A stretch of DNA of 64,000 nucleotides from Pontibacter korlensis (GTDB lineage: Bacteria > Bacteroidota > Bacteroidia > Cytophagales > Hymenobacteraceae), in contig NZ_CP009621.1 of assembly GCF_000973725.1 (NCBI RefSeq), positions 1 to 64,000 of the forward strand, in the 5' to 3' direction. How positions within the stretch are numbered: the stretch's first letter is position 1; each line of letters starts with the position of its first letter. The position numbers and the translations under genes are program-made. The notes beneath the pieces were generated by a model. That model was not told the origin of the DNA, searched no databases, and saw only the letters and a program-made list of their open reading frames with translations. This document shows, piece after piece, positions 54,541 through 62,734 of the stretch.

Positions 54541-55107
54541 CTAAGCACCTAGCTTTCGCAGCGCCAGTAGGCTTAGGGCTATGGAGCCAGCCACATTAAC
54601 CTTACCGCTCAGGATCATGTTTTCCACTTCTTCCAGCGGCACCTTCAGCACCTCAATATTTTCACTCACATCCAGATCCTGCTCGGCTACCTGATGCACG
54701 TTTCGGGCCAGGAAGTAGTAGATTTTGTTGGTGTCCTTTGTTGGGTTGTCTATAACCTCCAGCAGCGGTTCTACTTCATCAGAAGTATAGCCTGTTTCTT
54801 CTAACAGTTCGCGCTTAGCAGCTTCCAGTGGTTCTACTTCGTGTTCATCTATCACACCACCAGGCAATTCTATAAAGATACTGCCGGCCGCATGCTTGTA
54901 CTGGCGCACAAAAATCACCTGGTTATCCTCCGTCACGGGGAATACCAGCGCCACATTCGGTCGAACGCTCACATAGTAGTCATCCATCACCAAGCCATTA
55001 GGCAACTCTACCTCATCCCGGCGTAATTTGTACCATTTTTCATCCACCACCATGTCTGACTTTAGTATCTTCCAGGGCTGTGGTGTGTTGTTATGATTAG
55101 TTGACAT
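54541..55107 (-). CDS. NUDIX hydrolase (ADP-ribose pyrophosphatase-like)
   Basis: 188 residues. The Nudix box matches G-x5-E-x7-RELxEExG with Gly84, Glu90, Arg99, Glu100, Glu103, Glu104 and Gly106. The upstream RQYKHAAGSIFIELPGG is the segment found in ADP-ribose/UDP-sugar pyrophosphatases. It would hydrolyse nucleoside diphosphate sugars such as ADP-ribose. It lies downstream of the glycosyltransferase cluster on the same strand but behind a terminator, so it is probably transcribed separately. Confidence 0.9.
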   Translation of the reverse strand: MSTNHNNTPQPWKILKSDMVVDEKWYKLRRDEVELPNGLVMDDYYVSVRPNVALVFPVTEDNQVIFVRQYKHAAGSIFIELPGGVIDEHEVEPLEAAKRELLEETGYTSDEVEPLLEVIDNPTKDTNKIYYFLARNVHQVAEQDLDVSENIEVLKVPLEEVENMILSGKVNVAGSIALSLLALRKLGA

Positions 55108-55133
55108 ATTTACAGGTTATACTTGATCAGCGT

Positions 55134-55157
55134 AAAAAAACCATGCCCGGGGCATGG
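55134..55157 (-). terminator. Terminator of the methyltransferase gene
   Basis: A 7-8 bp GC-rich stem (CCATGCCC with GGGCATGG, 55141-55157) followed on the minus strand by seven Ts (complement of 55134-55140). It lies 36 bp after the methyltransferase stop. Confidence 0.8.
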
Positions 55158-55192
55158 CTAGCGTAAAAATACCATAAACACTTCTACGCTAC

Positions 55193-56014
55193 CTAATCGT
55201 GTTTGCCGTTTTGGCCGACCATGTAGGTATTTTTGTTTTCCACTTTTTGCTGCACAGCTTCTGTCCAGTCCTGCCCCGTGGCAGACAGATACTCCGACAG
55301 GTTCCACTGCTGGTCCTTCTTGAGCTGCTCGTCTACTTCCAGAATGTACAGCTCGTGCCCCGGACGATCTTTTACTCTAAAGCCGCAGGAGCGCATCATA
55401 GCCTCGATGGCAGCATGGTTAGGTGCCCACCAGTTGGTAATATCGCCAGCCATGCGCTTTTCGATAAAGGCCATTTTAGGCCAGCTGTCGTCCAGCATGC
55501 GTTTGCGATCGTTGATGCCAAAATCCTCCGGTGTGTCAGCAGCCTCATTGCCGGGCATGGTAAGGGTCTGGAAGACCATCTGGCGGCGACATTTCTGCGA
55601 TAGGATATCCAAAGACAGCAGCGGGTAGCGCAGGTGGTAGAGCACGCCCATGTACCAGATCAGGTCGAACTGACGGTCGAGGCGGGCCACATCGTAAACC
55701 TGCATCTGCTTGAGCTCAATCTTATCCTCCAGCCCGAACTGCTTTGCCGCCCATGCTGCTTGTCGCAGGTAATGTGGGTCCACATCTATACCGAGTACAT
55801 TGGCTCCTCTTCTGGCCAGCTCTATACTATAGAAACCAGCGTTACAGCCAATATCCAGCACCTCCCAACCCGACAGGTCCTCGGGAATATACGGCTCCAG
55901 TTCCAGCCACTTGAACTTGGGAAAATCCCCTAAAAAGTGATTGGGTGCAGTTTGCTCTCCATTTGGCAGGTGGAGGTTATGGAACCAGGGCGCCAGGGCT
56001 TCTATCTCCGTCAT
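55193..56014 (-). CDS. SAM-dependent methyltransferase of the glycosyltransferase cluster
   Basis: 273 residues. A class I methyltransferase with SAM motif EVLDIGCNAGFYS (51-63), acidic GIDVDPHYL after beta2, and DLIWYMGVLYHLRYPL as motif IV. The N-terminus PWFHNLHLPNG and the segment ITNWWAPNHAAIEAM are recognisable for a family found beside sugar-modifying genes (I recall it as a named TIGRFAM family but cannot verify this here). It probably methylates an intermediate or the product of the cluster; the acceptor is unknown. A hairpin lies between it and the upstream glycosyltransferase gene. Confidence 0.8.
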   Translation of the reverse strand: MTEIEALAPWFHNLHLPNGEQTAPNHFLGDFPKFKWLELEPYIPEDLSGWEVLDIGCNAGFYSIELARRGANVLGIDVDPHYLRQAAWAAKQFGLEDKIELKQMQVYDVARLDRQFDLIWYMGVLYHLRYPLLSLDILSQKCRRQMVFQTLTMPGNEAADTPEDFGINDRKRMLDDSWPKMAFIEKRMAGDITNWWAPNHAAIEAMMRSCGFRVKDRPGHELYILEVDEQLKKDQQWNLSEYLSATGQDWTEAVQQKVENKNTYMVGQNGKHD

Positions 56015-56101
56015 AGTATAGTATGAATGAGGGTTTGAGTGAGTTTATCGATATATAACAGGGCTTACGCAGGTGCAGCTGCTATTGATACAGTTATACA
56101 A

Positions 56102-56138
56102 AACTGCCGCCCCCGGAAATACACCGGAGGCGGCAGTT
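56102..56138 (-). terminator. Hairpin between the glycosyltransferase and methyltransferase genes
   Basis: A 10-bp GC-rich stem (AACTGCCGCC with GGCGGCAGTT) plus an inner CCGG pair. On the minus strand it is followed by only TTTTG, so it may be a weak terminator or attenuator that lowers downstream methyltransferase expression. Confidence 0.5.
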
Positions 56139-56166
56139 AACAAGTTTTGAGCTGTCTTCCTTAATT

Positions 56167-57276
56167 TTATAAAGCCTGGCTTACGCTGGCCGGGCTGGAT
56201 GCGAATGGTTTTTGAACCGTCATCAGCTCCTCAGCATAGCTTACCAACTCTTTTGCACGATGCGCAGCCGTATGCCTTGCCATCACTTTCTTGCGGGCGC
56301 GTTCCCCTATCAGCTTGCGCTCTGACTTACAGATTTCGCGCATGTATCTCAAAGTGTCCTTAGTGTCGCGGGCGATAAGGATTTCAGTTCCCGGCTGGAA
56401 GAAGGTATCCAGGCCTTCCCAGTAATCCGAAATGATAGGTGTGCTGCATGCGGCAGCTTCAAACAGGCGCACGCTTGGCGCATATCCCGCTTTGATCATA
56501 TCAGCGCGGGTGATGTTCATGGTGAAGCGCTGGCTGTTATAGAAACTACGGTGATCGAGGGGTGGCAGATGGTGAATATGCTGCACGTTTTTAGGCCACT
56601 TTATACTTGCAGGATATTGCGGACCAGCCACTACAAATCTTCCGTCCGGCCACTGGCGAGCTGCCTCCAGCATCAGTTTGTCCAACGGTGGCTGGCGGTC
56701 ATCAGAGTAAGTGCCAAGATAACCCAGGTCCCACTTCGCCTCTACCAACTCTGGGTAATAGAGGGTAGGATCGAAGGAACAGTACAATGGACGTGCTTTA
56801 GGCGAGCCATACTTTTGCTCCAGCAGGTCCAGCGTTGGGCCTCCGGTAAAGGACAAGTACAGGTCGTACGTTGGTATTAGGTTAGGGTGTAGGTATTCGT
56901 AATCCGCTCGTTCCAGTTTAGCCAGTGTTACCGGAGTATCAATGTCGTAGAAAGCTTTGATGCCTCGGGCAGCTTTCACCACCCACTCCCCTACCTGCAC
57001 ACCCTCAGGCACATAGGAACCAACTATCACCATATCGGCCTCGCGCACCTCTTCTGTAAAGCGGTTTTTAAGGTCTTCCAGTGAGTTATATAGCTCTGTC
57101 TGGCAGTATTCAGGATTAGGTAGATCGCGGTTACCAGCGTACCAAGGCACATCGCGTTCTAAAAAGGTAATATAGTGGCCCTGGTTATTAAGCTCTCTTA
57201 CCAAGCCTCTGAAGGTGGTGGCGTGGCCGTTGCCCCAACTGGAGGTGATGGATAAGCCTAGAATGACGATATTCAT
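56167..57276 (-). CDS. CgeB-like glycosyltransferase (third tandem copy)
   Basis: 369 residues, GT-B type with an N-terminal GHATTFRGLVRELNNQGH opening, YDIDTPVTLAKL, YLSFTGGPTLDLLEQKYG, LGYLGTYSDDRQPPL, and a C-terminal SVRLFEAAACSTPIISDYWEGLDTFF, the Glyco_trans_1_2/CgeB segment. It ends with the paralogue motif RHTAAHRAKEL. It has no signal or membrane helix. The start overlaps the upstream gene by 4 bp (ATGA). The sugar donor and acceptor are unknown. Confidence 0.88.
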   Translation of the reverse strand: MNIVILGLSITSSWGNGHATTFRGLVRELNNQGHYITFLERDVPWYAGNRDLPNPEYCQTELYNSLEDLKNRFTEEVREADMVIVGSYVPEGVQVGEWVVKAARGIKAFYDIDTPVTLAKLERADYEYLHPNLIPTYDLYLSFTGGPTLDLLEQKYGSPKARPLYCSFDPTLYYPELVEAKWDLGYLGTYSDDRQPPLDKLMLEAARQWPDGRFVVAGPQYPASIKWPKNVQHIHHLPPLDHRSFYNSQRFTMNITRADMIKAGYAPSVRLFEAAACSTPIISDYWEGLDTFFQPGTEILIARDTKDTLRYMREICKSERKLIGERARKKVMARHTAAHRAKELVSYAEELMTVQKPFASSPASVSQAL

Positions 57277-58379
57277 GCCAATGCTTCGTTTGTAAATTTT
57301 ACTTTTGCGTATAGAAGTTTTTCAAGTTGCTCTGCGCGGTGATGGTAAGTGTGCGCAGCCAATACTTTCTTATACGCAGCTTCTCCGATTACTTTTGCCT
57401 TTTCTGCAGATAAATTGGCCATTATTTCTGCTACTTGAGCTCCATCCTTGGCAACAAGTATTTCTTTACCCGGCTCAAAGAAGAAATCGATGCCTTCCCA
57501 GTAATCTGTAATGATGCAAGCTCCGGCTCCGGCAGCCTCAAAAACACGTGTAGCCGGCGAAAAACCGTAGCGAGCCATACTCTCACGGCTTATGTTAAGC
57601 ACTGCTTTCGGAGTAGAGTTAAACGCGTTATGATCTTTGGTGTACACGTGCCCCACGTAGTGCACGTTGTCGGTCATCTGCTTATCGCCCCAGCCGCTGC
57701 CCCCGATAATGAACTTCTTATTTAGTTCCAGTGCGGCAGGCTTGAGGAAAAACTCATCCACCCGCGCCTCACGGTCTGGCAGGCGGTTGCCCAAGAAGGC
57801 TAAATCACAGGCGAAGCGTGGGTCAGGTTCCACGGGAAAGTGGGTGGCAGTATCCAGTGCATTATAGATGGGCACGCACTTTTTAGCTCCAAGCGCTTCA
57901 TAGGCAGTTACTACAGGGTCTCCGCCGCCATAGGTCAGCACCATATCATACTGCGGGATCAACTGCAGGAACTCATCATCCGGGTTATGGTGTACACGAT
58001 CCAGGGTAGCCGGGGCATCTACATCCCAAAACACCACCAGGCGTTCTTCGGTCTGAAGCTTGAGCACCTCGCGCTCCAGCAGTTCATCAAACACACCCAC
58101 GCCGCTGGCTTTTACCACCATGTCAGCACTGGCAGCCGCTTCCAGACATTTATAAGCAGCCTCCTCAGTGGCCTCATATACGACTACTGTTGCCCAATCC
58201 GGGTCTTCCATGTCACGGTTTTGCTGGCGGTCGTAGGCATCAGGCTCATAGAACGTAACATGGTGACCACGCTCACTCAGGGCCCGCACAATACCTCTGT
58301 AGTAGGTAGCGGCACCATTCCAGTAGGCAGAAACAAGGCTAGAGCCGAAAAAGGCGATGTTTAACTTCTTATTCTTCAT
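57273..58379 (-). CDS. CgeB-like glycosyltransferase (second tandem copy)
   Basis: 368 residues, same family as its two neighbours. Visible are NIAFFGSSLVSAYWNGAATYYRGIV, VVFWDVDAPATLDRV, MVLTYGGGDPVVTAYEALGA, ACDLAFLGNRLPDREARV, ATRVFEAAGAGACIITDYWEGID and AHTYHHRAEQL. These segments run parallel to those in the downstream copy, so the two are diverged paralogues. It overlaps the upstream copy by 11 bp and the downstream one by 4 bp, which means tight translational coupling. Confidence 0.88.
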   Translation of the reverse strand: MKNKKLNIAFFGSSLVSAYWNGAATYYRGIVRALSERGHHVTFYEPDAYDRQQNRDMEDPDWATVVVYEATEEAAYKCLEAAASADMVVKASGVGVFDELLEREVLKLQTEERLVVFWDVDAPATLDRVHHNPDDEFLQLIPQYDMVLTYGGGDPVVTAYEALGAKKCVPIYNALDTATHFPVEPDPRFACDLAFLGNRLPDREARVDEFFLKPAALELNKKFIIGGSGWGDKQMTDNVHYVGHVYTKDHNAFNSTPKAVLNISRESMARYGFSPATRVFEAAGAGACIITDYWEGIDFFFEPGKEILVAKDGAQVAEIMANLSAEKAKVIGEAAYKKVLAAHTYHHRAEQLEKLLYAKVKFTNEALA

Positions 58380-59511
58380 TCAGGATTTGCTCTTTTTGGG
58401 TGAGATAGATTTTTGACTCGGTTATACCCAACTCCTGGCACACTTTCTCCAGCTCATTTACCCGGTGGGCACAGGTATGGCGGTTGCGAATGGTTTCGAG
58501 GCCTCGCGCGGCCACTTCTTTTGCTTTTTCGGGTTGATTGATGATCGTTTGCAGGTGTGCCTTCATTTCCTCGCCGTTGCGGGCCACCAGGAAGTCTTCT
58601 CCCGGTGTGAACAAGTTTTCGGCATCATCCCAAGGAGAAGAAATTAGCGGTATGCCACATGCCATAGCCTCAAACGGGCGGATGGTTGGGATACCCGGCA
58701 GTGCCTCTACGTAAGGCCTGCGTGGCACATGCACGGTTACTTTATACTTTGCAAACTCCCCCGCGGCTTTATAGTTTGGCAGCCAGCCGCCATACTCGAT
58801 GCCAGCATCGGCCAGGGCTTTGCGGGCATGTTCCGGGTAGCGGACGCCGTAGATTTTAGCTTTCAGGCCCAGCTCCTTTACCGGATTGATCAGGAACTCA
58901 TGCAGTTCAGCAGTACGCTCCTCATCTCCCCAGTTTCCAATCCAAACCAGGTCACCTTCAAAATCCTTTCGCTCGTGGGGATAGAAAACAGATGTGTCCG
59001 CGGCTTCGTGCCAGGTCCAGGCTTTCCGGGTCCAGCCTTCCTGCAAGTACAAATCACGGATCTTCTGCCCGAACGCCAGCACACCATCATAATGTGTCAG
59101 CTCATACTTGGCCATGCTTTCACGCTCTGTTACGGCACGGTGATGCGTATCGTGGAACAGTAGTTTATACTTACCGCCATTGGCACGATGCGCACCAATG
59201 CGCTTCACCAGTTCGTGCTCGTTCCACTCATGTACCAGCACAAGGTCAGCATTGGCCAGCACCTCATCCAGGTTTATACTTTTCAAAGTGTAAAAATTAG
59301 TGCTGATGCCCGGGTAGTAAGCTTGTAGCTCGTCTAGTTTCTCCTTGCCATAACCTTCTACCAGGTTCTGGAGGCTCCAACCGTTTTCCGGCTCGAATAC
59401 CTGTACCTGATGTCCCCGCTCCTCAAGCTCACGCACAATGCCACGCAGAAAGTGTGCGTTGCCGTGGTTCCAGTCAGAAAGTATGGAGTGGTAGAAAAGG
59501 GTGATGTTCAT
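58369..59511 (-). CDS. CgeB-like glycosyltransferase (first tandem copy)
   Basis: 380 residues. Opening NITLFYHSILSDWNHGNAHFLRGIV, LVLVHEWNEHELVKRIG, LLFHDTHHRAVTERE, DLVWIGNWGDEERTAEL, the C-terminal TIRPFEAMACGIPLISSPWDDAENLF and the RHTCAHRVNEL motif. It is the most divergent of the three paralogues in its middle part. The C-terminal ~15 residues (LTQKEQILNEE) overlap the next gene. Cytosolic; substrates unknown. Confidence 0.88.
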   Translation of the reverse strand: MNITLFYHSILSDWNHGNAHFLRGIVRELEERGHQVQVFEPENGWSLQNLVEGYGKEKLDELQAYYPGISTNFYTLKSINLDEVLANADLVLVHEWNEHELVKRIGAHRANGGKYKLLFHDTHHRAVTERESMAKYELTHYDGVLAFGQKIRDLYLQEGWTRKAWTWHEAADTSVFYPHERKDFEGDLVWIGNWGDEERTAELHEFLINPVKELGLKAKIYGVRYPEHARKALADAGIEYGGWLPNYKAAGEFAKYKVTVHVPRRPYVEALPGIPTIRPFEAMACGIPLISSPWDDAENLFTPGEDFLVARNGEEMKAHLQTIINQPEKAKEVAARGLETIRNRHTCAHRVNELEKVCQELGITESKIYLTQKEQILNEE

Positions 59512-59559
59512 AGTGTGATCTGTGAGTGGGTTTATGTGTTTAAGGTCTTGGTGCCGTGA

Positions 59560-60660
59560 CTAGGCAGTAACCACTTGCTTTAGCAGCAGACGGTACACGT
59601 GGTCATAGTCCTGGCCCATCGGATCAGCCGTATAGCCATGAGAACGTTTGATAGCACGCATGGCCATGATGTTTCGTCCGAACTCGTCGTCTATTAAATG
59701 GTTAATGGTGTCGCGCAGGTCATCGGCATCGTTAGGGCTCACGTATTTGGCAGCGTTGCCCCAAATTTCAGCCTGGCTATCTGTTTTACCCACTACCAGC
59801 GCACAACCCGACATAGCAGCTTCCAGAATGGTAAGCCCGAAAGGCTCATACTTGGCAGGCAGCGCGTAGATGGAGGCTCTCGACAGCCAGTCAGACACTT
59901 CTTTCTCTGTAAGCTGGCCCAGGAAATGTACATTTTCCAGCTCTACTTCCTTGCCTGTAGCAGGGTGTCTGGCATCTCCGGCAATGTATACTGGCCAGGC
60001 CAGGTCAGAGGCAATGTGCGCAAGCGTAGAGATGTTTTTAGCTTCATCCCACACACGGCCCATGCTAAACACGAAAGGCTCCTTCTTTCCAAACTGGAAG
60101 GTGTGCTGCCCACGGCCATTATATACCACGGAGCTGTTCTGGAACGGCCCGTACAACACTTCTGCCTGATGTAGCATAGCCTGTGTTGGCGCAACTACCA
60201 TATGGGCATTTTGCAGGCCTCTGGTCACCAGCTCTTTATACTTGTTCCACTCCTGAGGAGCTTCTTCATCCTTCACAGCTCTCCACCAGGACAGCACGCA
60301 TGAGTGCACTACTACCAGCGTAGGCACACCAAAATCGAGCGCTCCATGAACCAGGCCGTTCAGGTGTACCAGGTCAGGCTGCACTTCTTCTTTTAGTTTC
60401 AGTAGCCACTCTCCTGCCTTTTCCACCTCCTCCCATGGGTCGTCCATCCACTCGAGCTTATAGCTGCTCTCATGGAGGGTCAGGTTGTCGATGTCTTCTA
60501 CCTGCCGACGCTGCTCCTCTGTTAAAGGGGCCCCCATAGTAGCCAAGGCTACATGTGTTTTAAACGGCGCCAGTGCCCTGATCAGCTCCAGTGCGTACGT
60601 CCAGACACCGCCAACGGTATCTGCTGTCATCAATATCTTTGAAGGATGATGTGCTTCCAT
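59560..60660 (-). CDS. GT4-family glycosyltransferase
   Basis: 366 residues, GT-B fold. Motifs: TADTVGGVWTYALELIRAL at the N-terminus, VVHSCVLSWWRA, VFSMGRVWDEAKNIS, and the donor-binding AKYEPFGLTILEAAMSGCALVVGKTDSQAEIW with the E-x7-E pair of GT4 enzymes. It is unrelated in detail to the three CgeB-like copies. Lies 48 bp upstream of them and 4 bp downstream of the oxidoreductase gene. It uses an unknown NDP-sugar. Confidence 0.9.
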   Translation of the reverse strand: MEAHHPSKILMTADTVGGVWTYALELIRALAPFKTHVALATMGAPLTEEQRRQVEDIDNLTLHESSYKLEWMDDPWEEVEKAGEWLLKLKEEVQPDLVHLNGLVHGALDFGVPTLVVVHSCVLSWWRAVKDEEAPQEWNKYKELVTRGLQNAHMVVAPTQAMLHQAEVLYGPFQNSSVVYNGRGQHTFQFGKKEPFVFSMGRVWDEAKNISTLAHIASDLAWPVYIAGDARHPATGKEVELENVHFLGQLTEKEVSDWLSRASIYALPAKYEPFGLTILEAAMSGCALVVGKTDSQAEIWGNAAKYVSPNDADDLRDTINHLIDDEFGRNIMAMRAIKRSHGYTADPMGQDYDHVYRLLLKQVVTA

Positions 60661-60664
60661 ATTC

Positions 60665-61717
60665 TTATCTACCGTAAATTTTGTCTAATACCTCTGCTAC
60701 TTTTACATACTCTTCGGCTTCTTCGTTAAAGCCTTCACCCTTGGCTACGCGCGCTGCCCATGCTACCCCGGCACGGCCCATCCACTCATCCGGTGGGGAA
60801 CACAACTGCTCGGTTTTGGTACCATAGTAGCGCTCTGCTACAAAATCATAGAAAGAACCGTTTACGTTCTTGAAGGCTACACCTCCATTTGTACCGTAGA
60901 AGGTGGCGCTAATAATGGCTTCCTGGCCAGCAGGCAGGTTCCAGGAGCAGCTTAGCTGCATGTGCGTGCTACCTTCCAGCTCAATGTTAGCAGCAGCATA
61001 GTCCTCTACTTTTCCTTGGCAGATATCTATGGGCTTTCCTTTGGCAAACAGCTGGCTGTGCACTTGCTTAACTTTCGGAAAATTCATGCTCCAAAGCGCC
61101 AGGTCCACCAGGTGTACTCCCAGGTCAATCACGCAGCCACCGCCGGACAGCTTTGGCTCATAGAACCACGCCTTATCAGGGCCATAAGCATTATGAAATA
61201 CCAACTCGATAGCGTAAACCTGTCCCAGCTCACCGCTCTGCACTACTTTGTAAACCTCTTGCATTGCCTTGGTGAAACGGTACGACAGGTCTACTCCCAG
61301 CAGCTTGTTATTGCTGCGGGCTGCGGCTACCACACGTCTTGTCTCTTCCACATTTCGGCCGAGCGGCTTTTGGCAGAACACAGACTTACCTGCTTCCAGG
61401 GCCAGGGTACTTTGCTCTGCGTGGAAGGCACTTGGGGTGGCAATTACAATACCGTCGAGTTCAGGCTTGCGCAGCATAGCCTCCAGGGAGGATACCTGTT
61501 TTGCTTCCGGGGCACTTTTCAGGGCCTCGGAAGCATTTTGAGCAGCTGTGTCGGATATATAGGCTACTTCTCCGGCCTTATGTTTCGCGATGACCTCCAT
61601 TCTGTTGCGGCCAATCCAACCAACACCCAAAAAGCCAAATTTTGGTTTGGCTCCGGAGGTCTTAGAAGAAGAAGATGCTGAAAGGGCTTCCGCCTGATCA
61701 AGTATAGTTTCCTGCAT
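60665..61717 (-). CDS. Gfo/Idh/MocA-family oxidoreductase
   Basis: 350 residues. An N-terminal NAD(P)-binding fold with FGFLGVGWIGRNRMEVI leads to VIATPSAFHAEQ and the family substrate motif, here CQKPLGRN rather than the usual EKP, so Gln replaces Glu before the catalytic Lys. Then GGGCVIDLGVHLVDLALWSM in the C-terminal domain. The family oxidises or reduces sugars, inositols or nucleotide sugars. Only 3 bp separate it from the upstream MDR dehydrogenase gene, which suggests they act in one pathway. Confidence 0.88.
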   Translation of the reverse strand: MQETILDQAEALSASSSSKTSGAKPKFGFLGVGWIGRNRMEVIAKHKAGEVAYISDTAAQNASEALKSAPEAKQVSSLEAMLRKPELDGIVIATPSAFHAEQSTLALEAGKSVFCQKPLGRNVEETRRVVAAARSNNKLLGVDLSYRFTKAMQEVYKVVQSGELGQVYAIELVFHNAYGPDKAWFYEPKLSGGGCVIDLGVHLVDLALWSMNFPKVKQVHSQLFAKGKPIDICQGKVEDYAAANIELEGSTHMQLSCSWNLPAGQEAIISATFYGTNGGVAFKNVNGSFYDFVAERYYGTKTEQLCSPPDEWMGRAGVAWAARVAKGEGFNEEAEEYVKVAEVLDKIYGR

Positions 61718-61720
61718 GTT

Positions 61721-62731
61721 TTAGTAGGTTATAAGGGCTTTAACAAATCCGTCGGGGCGGTTTGTGAGATTCTCGAATGCTTTGTCTATATTATTTAAAG
61801 TATACGTGTGCGTGTACAGCCTGTCGGGGTCAATTTTACCTTCCTCTACGGCAGACACGGCGGCTTTTATACCGTTAATGTACTCTTTAGGATCGCGTTC
61901 GTGGGCATTGATAACGTCTAAACCTCGCCAGTTCCAAAGTTGGATATTTACCTGACGCATGCCATCCTGATGGAAACCGGCGATAATCAGCCTGCCGCGT
62001 TCAGCGGTGAGTTCACCTGCCAGGTTGAGCGGCCACTCCTTTCCGGTGCACTCTATTACGCGTTCGCAGAAGGTTCCGTTTGTCAGTCCTTTAACTTTTT
62101 CTATAATTTTATAGTGATCATCCATTTTGATTACCTCGTCCGCGCCACACTCTTTTGCAACATTTAAAGAGAACTCTCTCTGTGACACGGCGATAACCCG
62201 GGCACCGGCATTTTTAGCCAGCTGCACCAGCAGCGCACCAAGGAAACCAATACCCAGTATAGCCACTGTCTGCCCCTGTCTAATATCGCTGCGCCCAAAG
62301 ATGTTCATGGCACAGCCTAGCGGTTCACCCGGGAAAGGCTTGCTAACCAAAGACTCCGGCAGCTTCACCACCTTGTCGGCGTCAGCCAGGTCGTACTCTG
62401 CATAAGCGTTGTAAGAAAGGGCGGCTACACGGTCGCCAGGCTTCACGGTGGTTACCCCCTCGCCTACGGCATCAATCCTCCCCCATCCTTCATGGCCCGG
62501 GTTACCAGCCGCTATAGGATAGCTGAACCACTCGCGTCCTTCCCAAACAGGAATGTTGGAGGCACAAAGGCCGCAGCCCTCCAGCCGGATACGCACCTGC
62601 CCGGCTTTTGGCTCGGGCAGGGCAGTTTCCTCTATTTTTACACTTTTGGGTGCCGCAACAACGGCGGCTTTCATGGTGGTGGCCCGGGTGTTGGCCACAA
62701 CCTTCTGGTCAGTTGTAAGCGTGTCTTGCAT
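61721..62731 (-). CDS. Zinc-type MDR alcohol/sugar dehydrogenase
   Basis: 336 residues. The catalytic zinc site is LEGCGLCASNIPVWEG (Cys) with GNPGHEGWGRI (His, Glu). The nucleotide motif is ILGIGFLGALLVQLAKNAGA (GxGxxG). The four-Cys structural zinc loop is lacking, as in several sugar and polyol dehydrogenases. It probably oxidises a hydroxyl of a sugar or polyol with NAD(P)+. Close spacing (3 bp on each side) places it in one operon with the epimerase and Gfo/Idh genes. Confidence 0.9.
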   Translation of the reverse strand: MQDTLTTDQKVVANTRATTMKAAVVAAPKSVKIEETALPEPKAGQVRIRLEGCGLCASNIPVWEGREWFSYPIAAGNPGHEGWGRIDAVGEGVTTVKPGDRVAALSYNAYAEYDLADADKVVKLPESLVSKPFPGEPLGCAMNIFGRSDIRQGQTVAILGIGFLGALLVQLAKNAGARVIAVSQREFSLNVAKECGADEVIKMDDHYKIIEKVKGLTNGTFCERVIECTGKEWPLNLAGELTAERGRLIIAGFHQDGMRQVNIQLWNWRGLDVINAHERDPKEYINGIKAAVSAVEEGKIDPDRLYTHTYTLNNIDKAFENLTNRPDGFVKALITY

Positions 62732-62734
62732 GAA

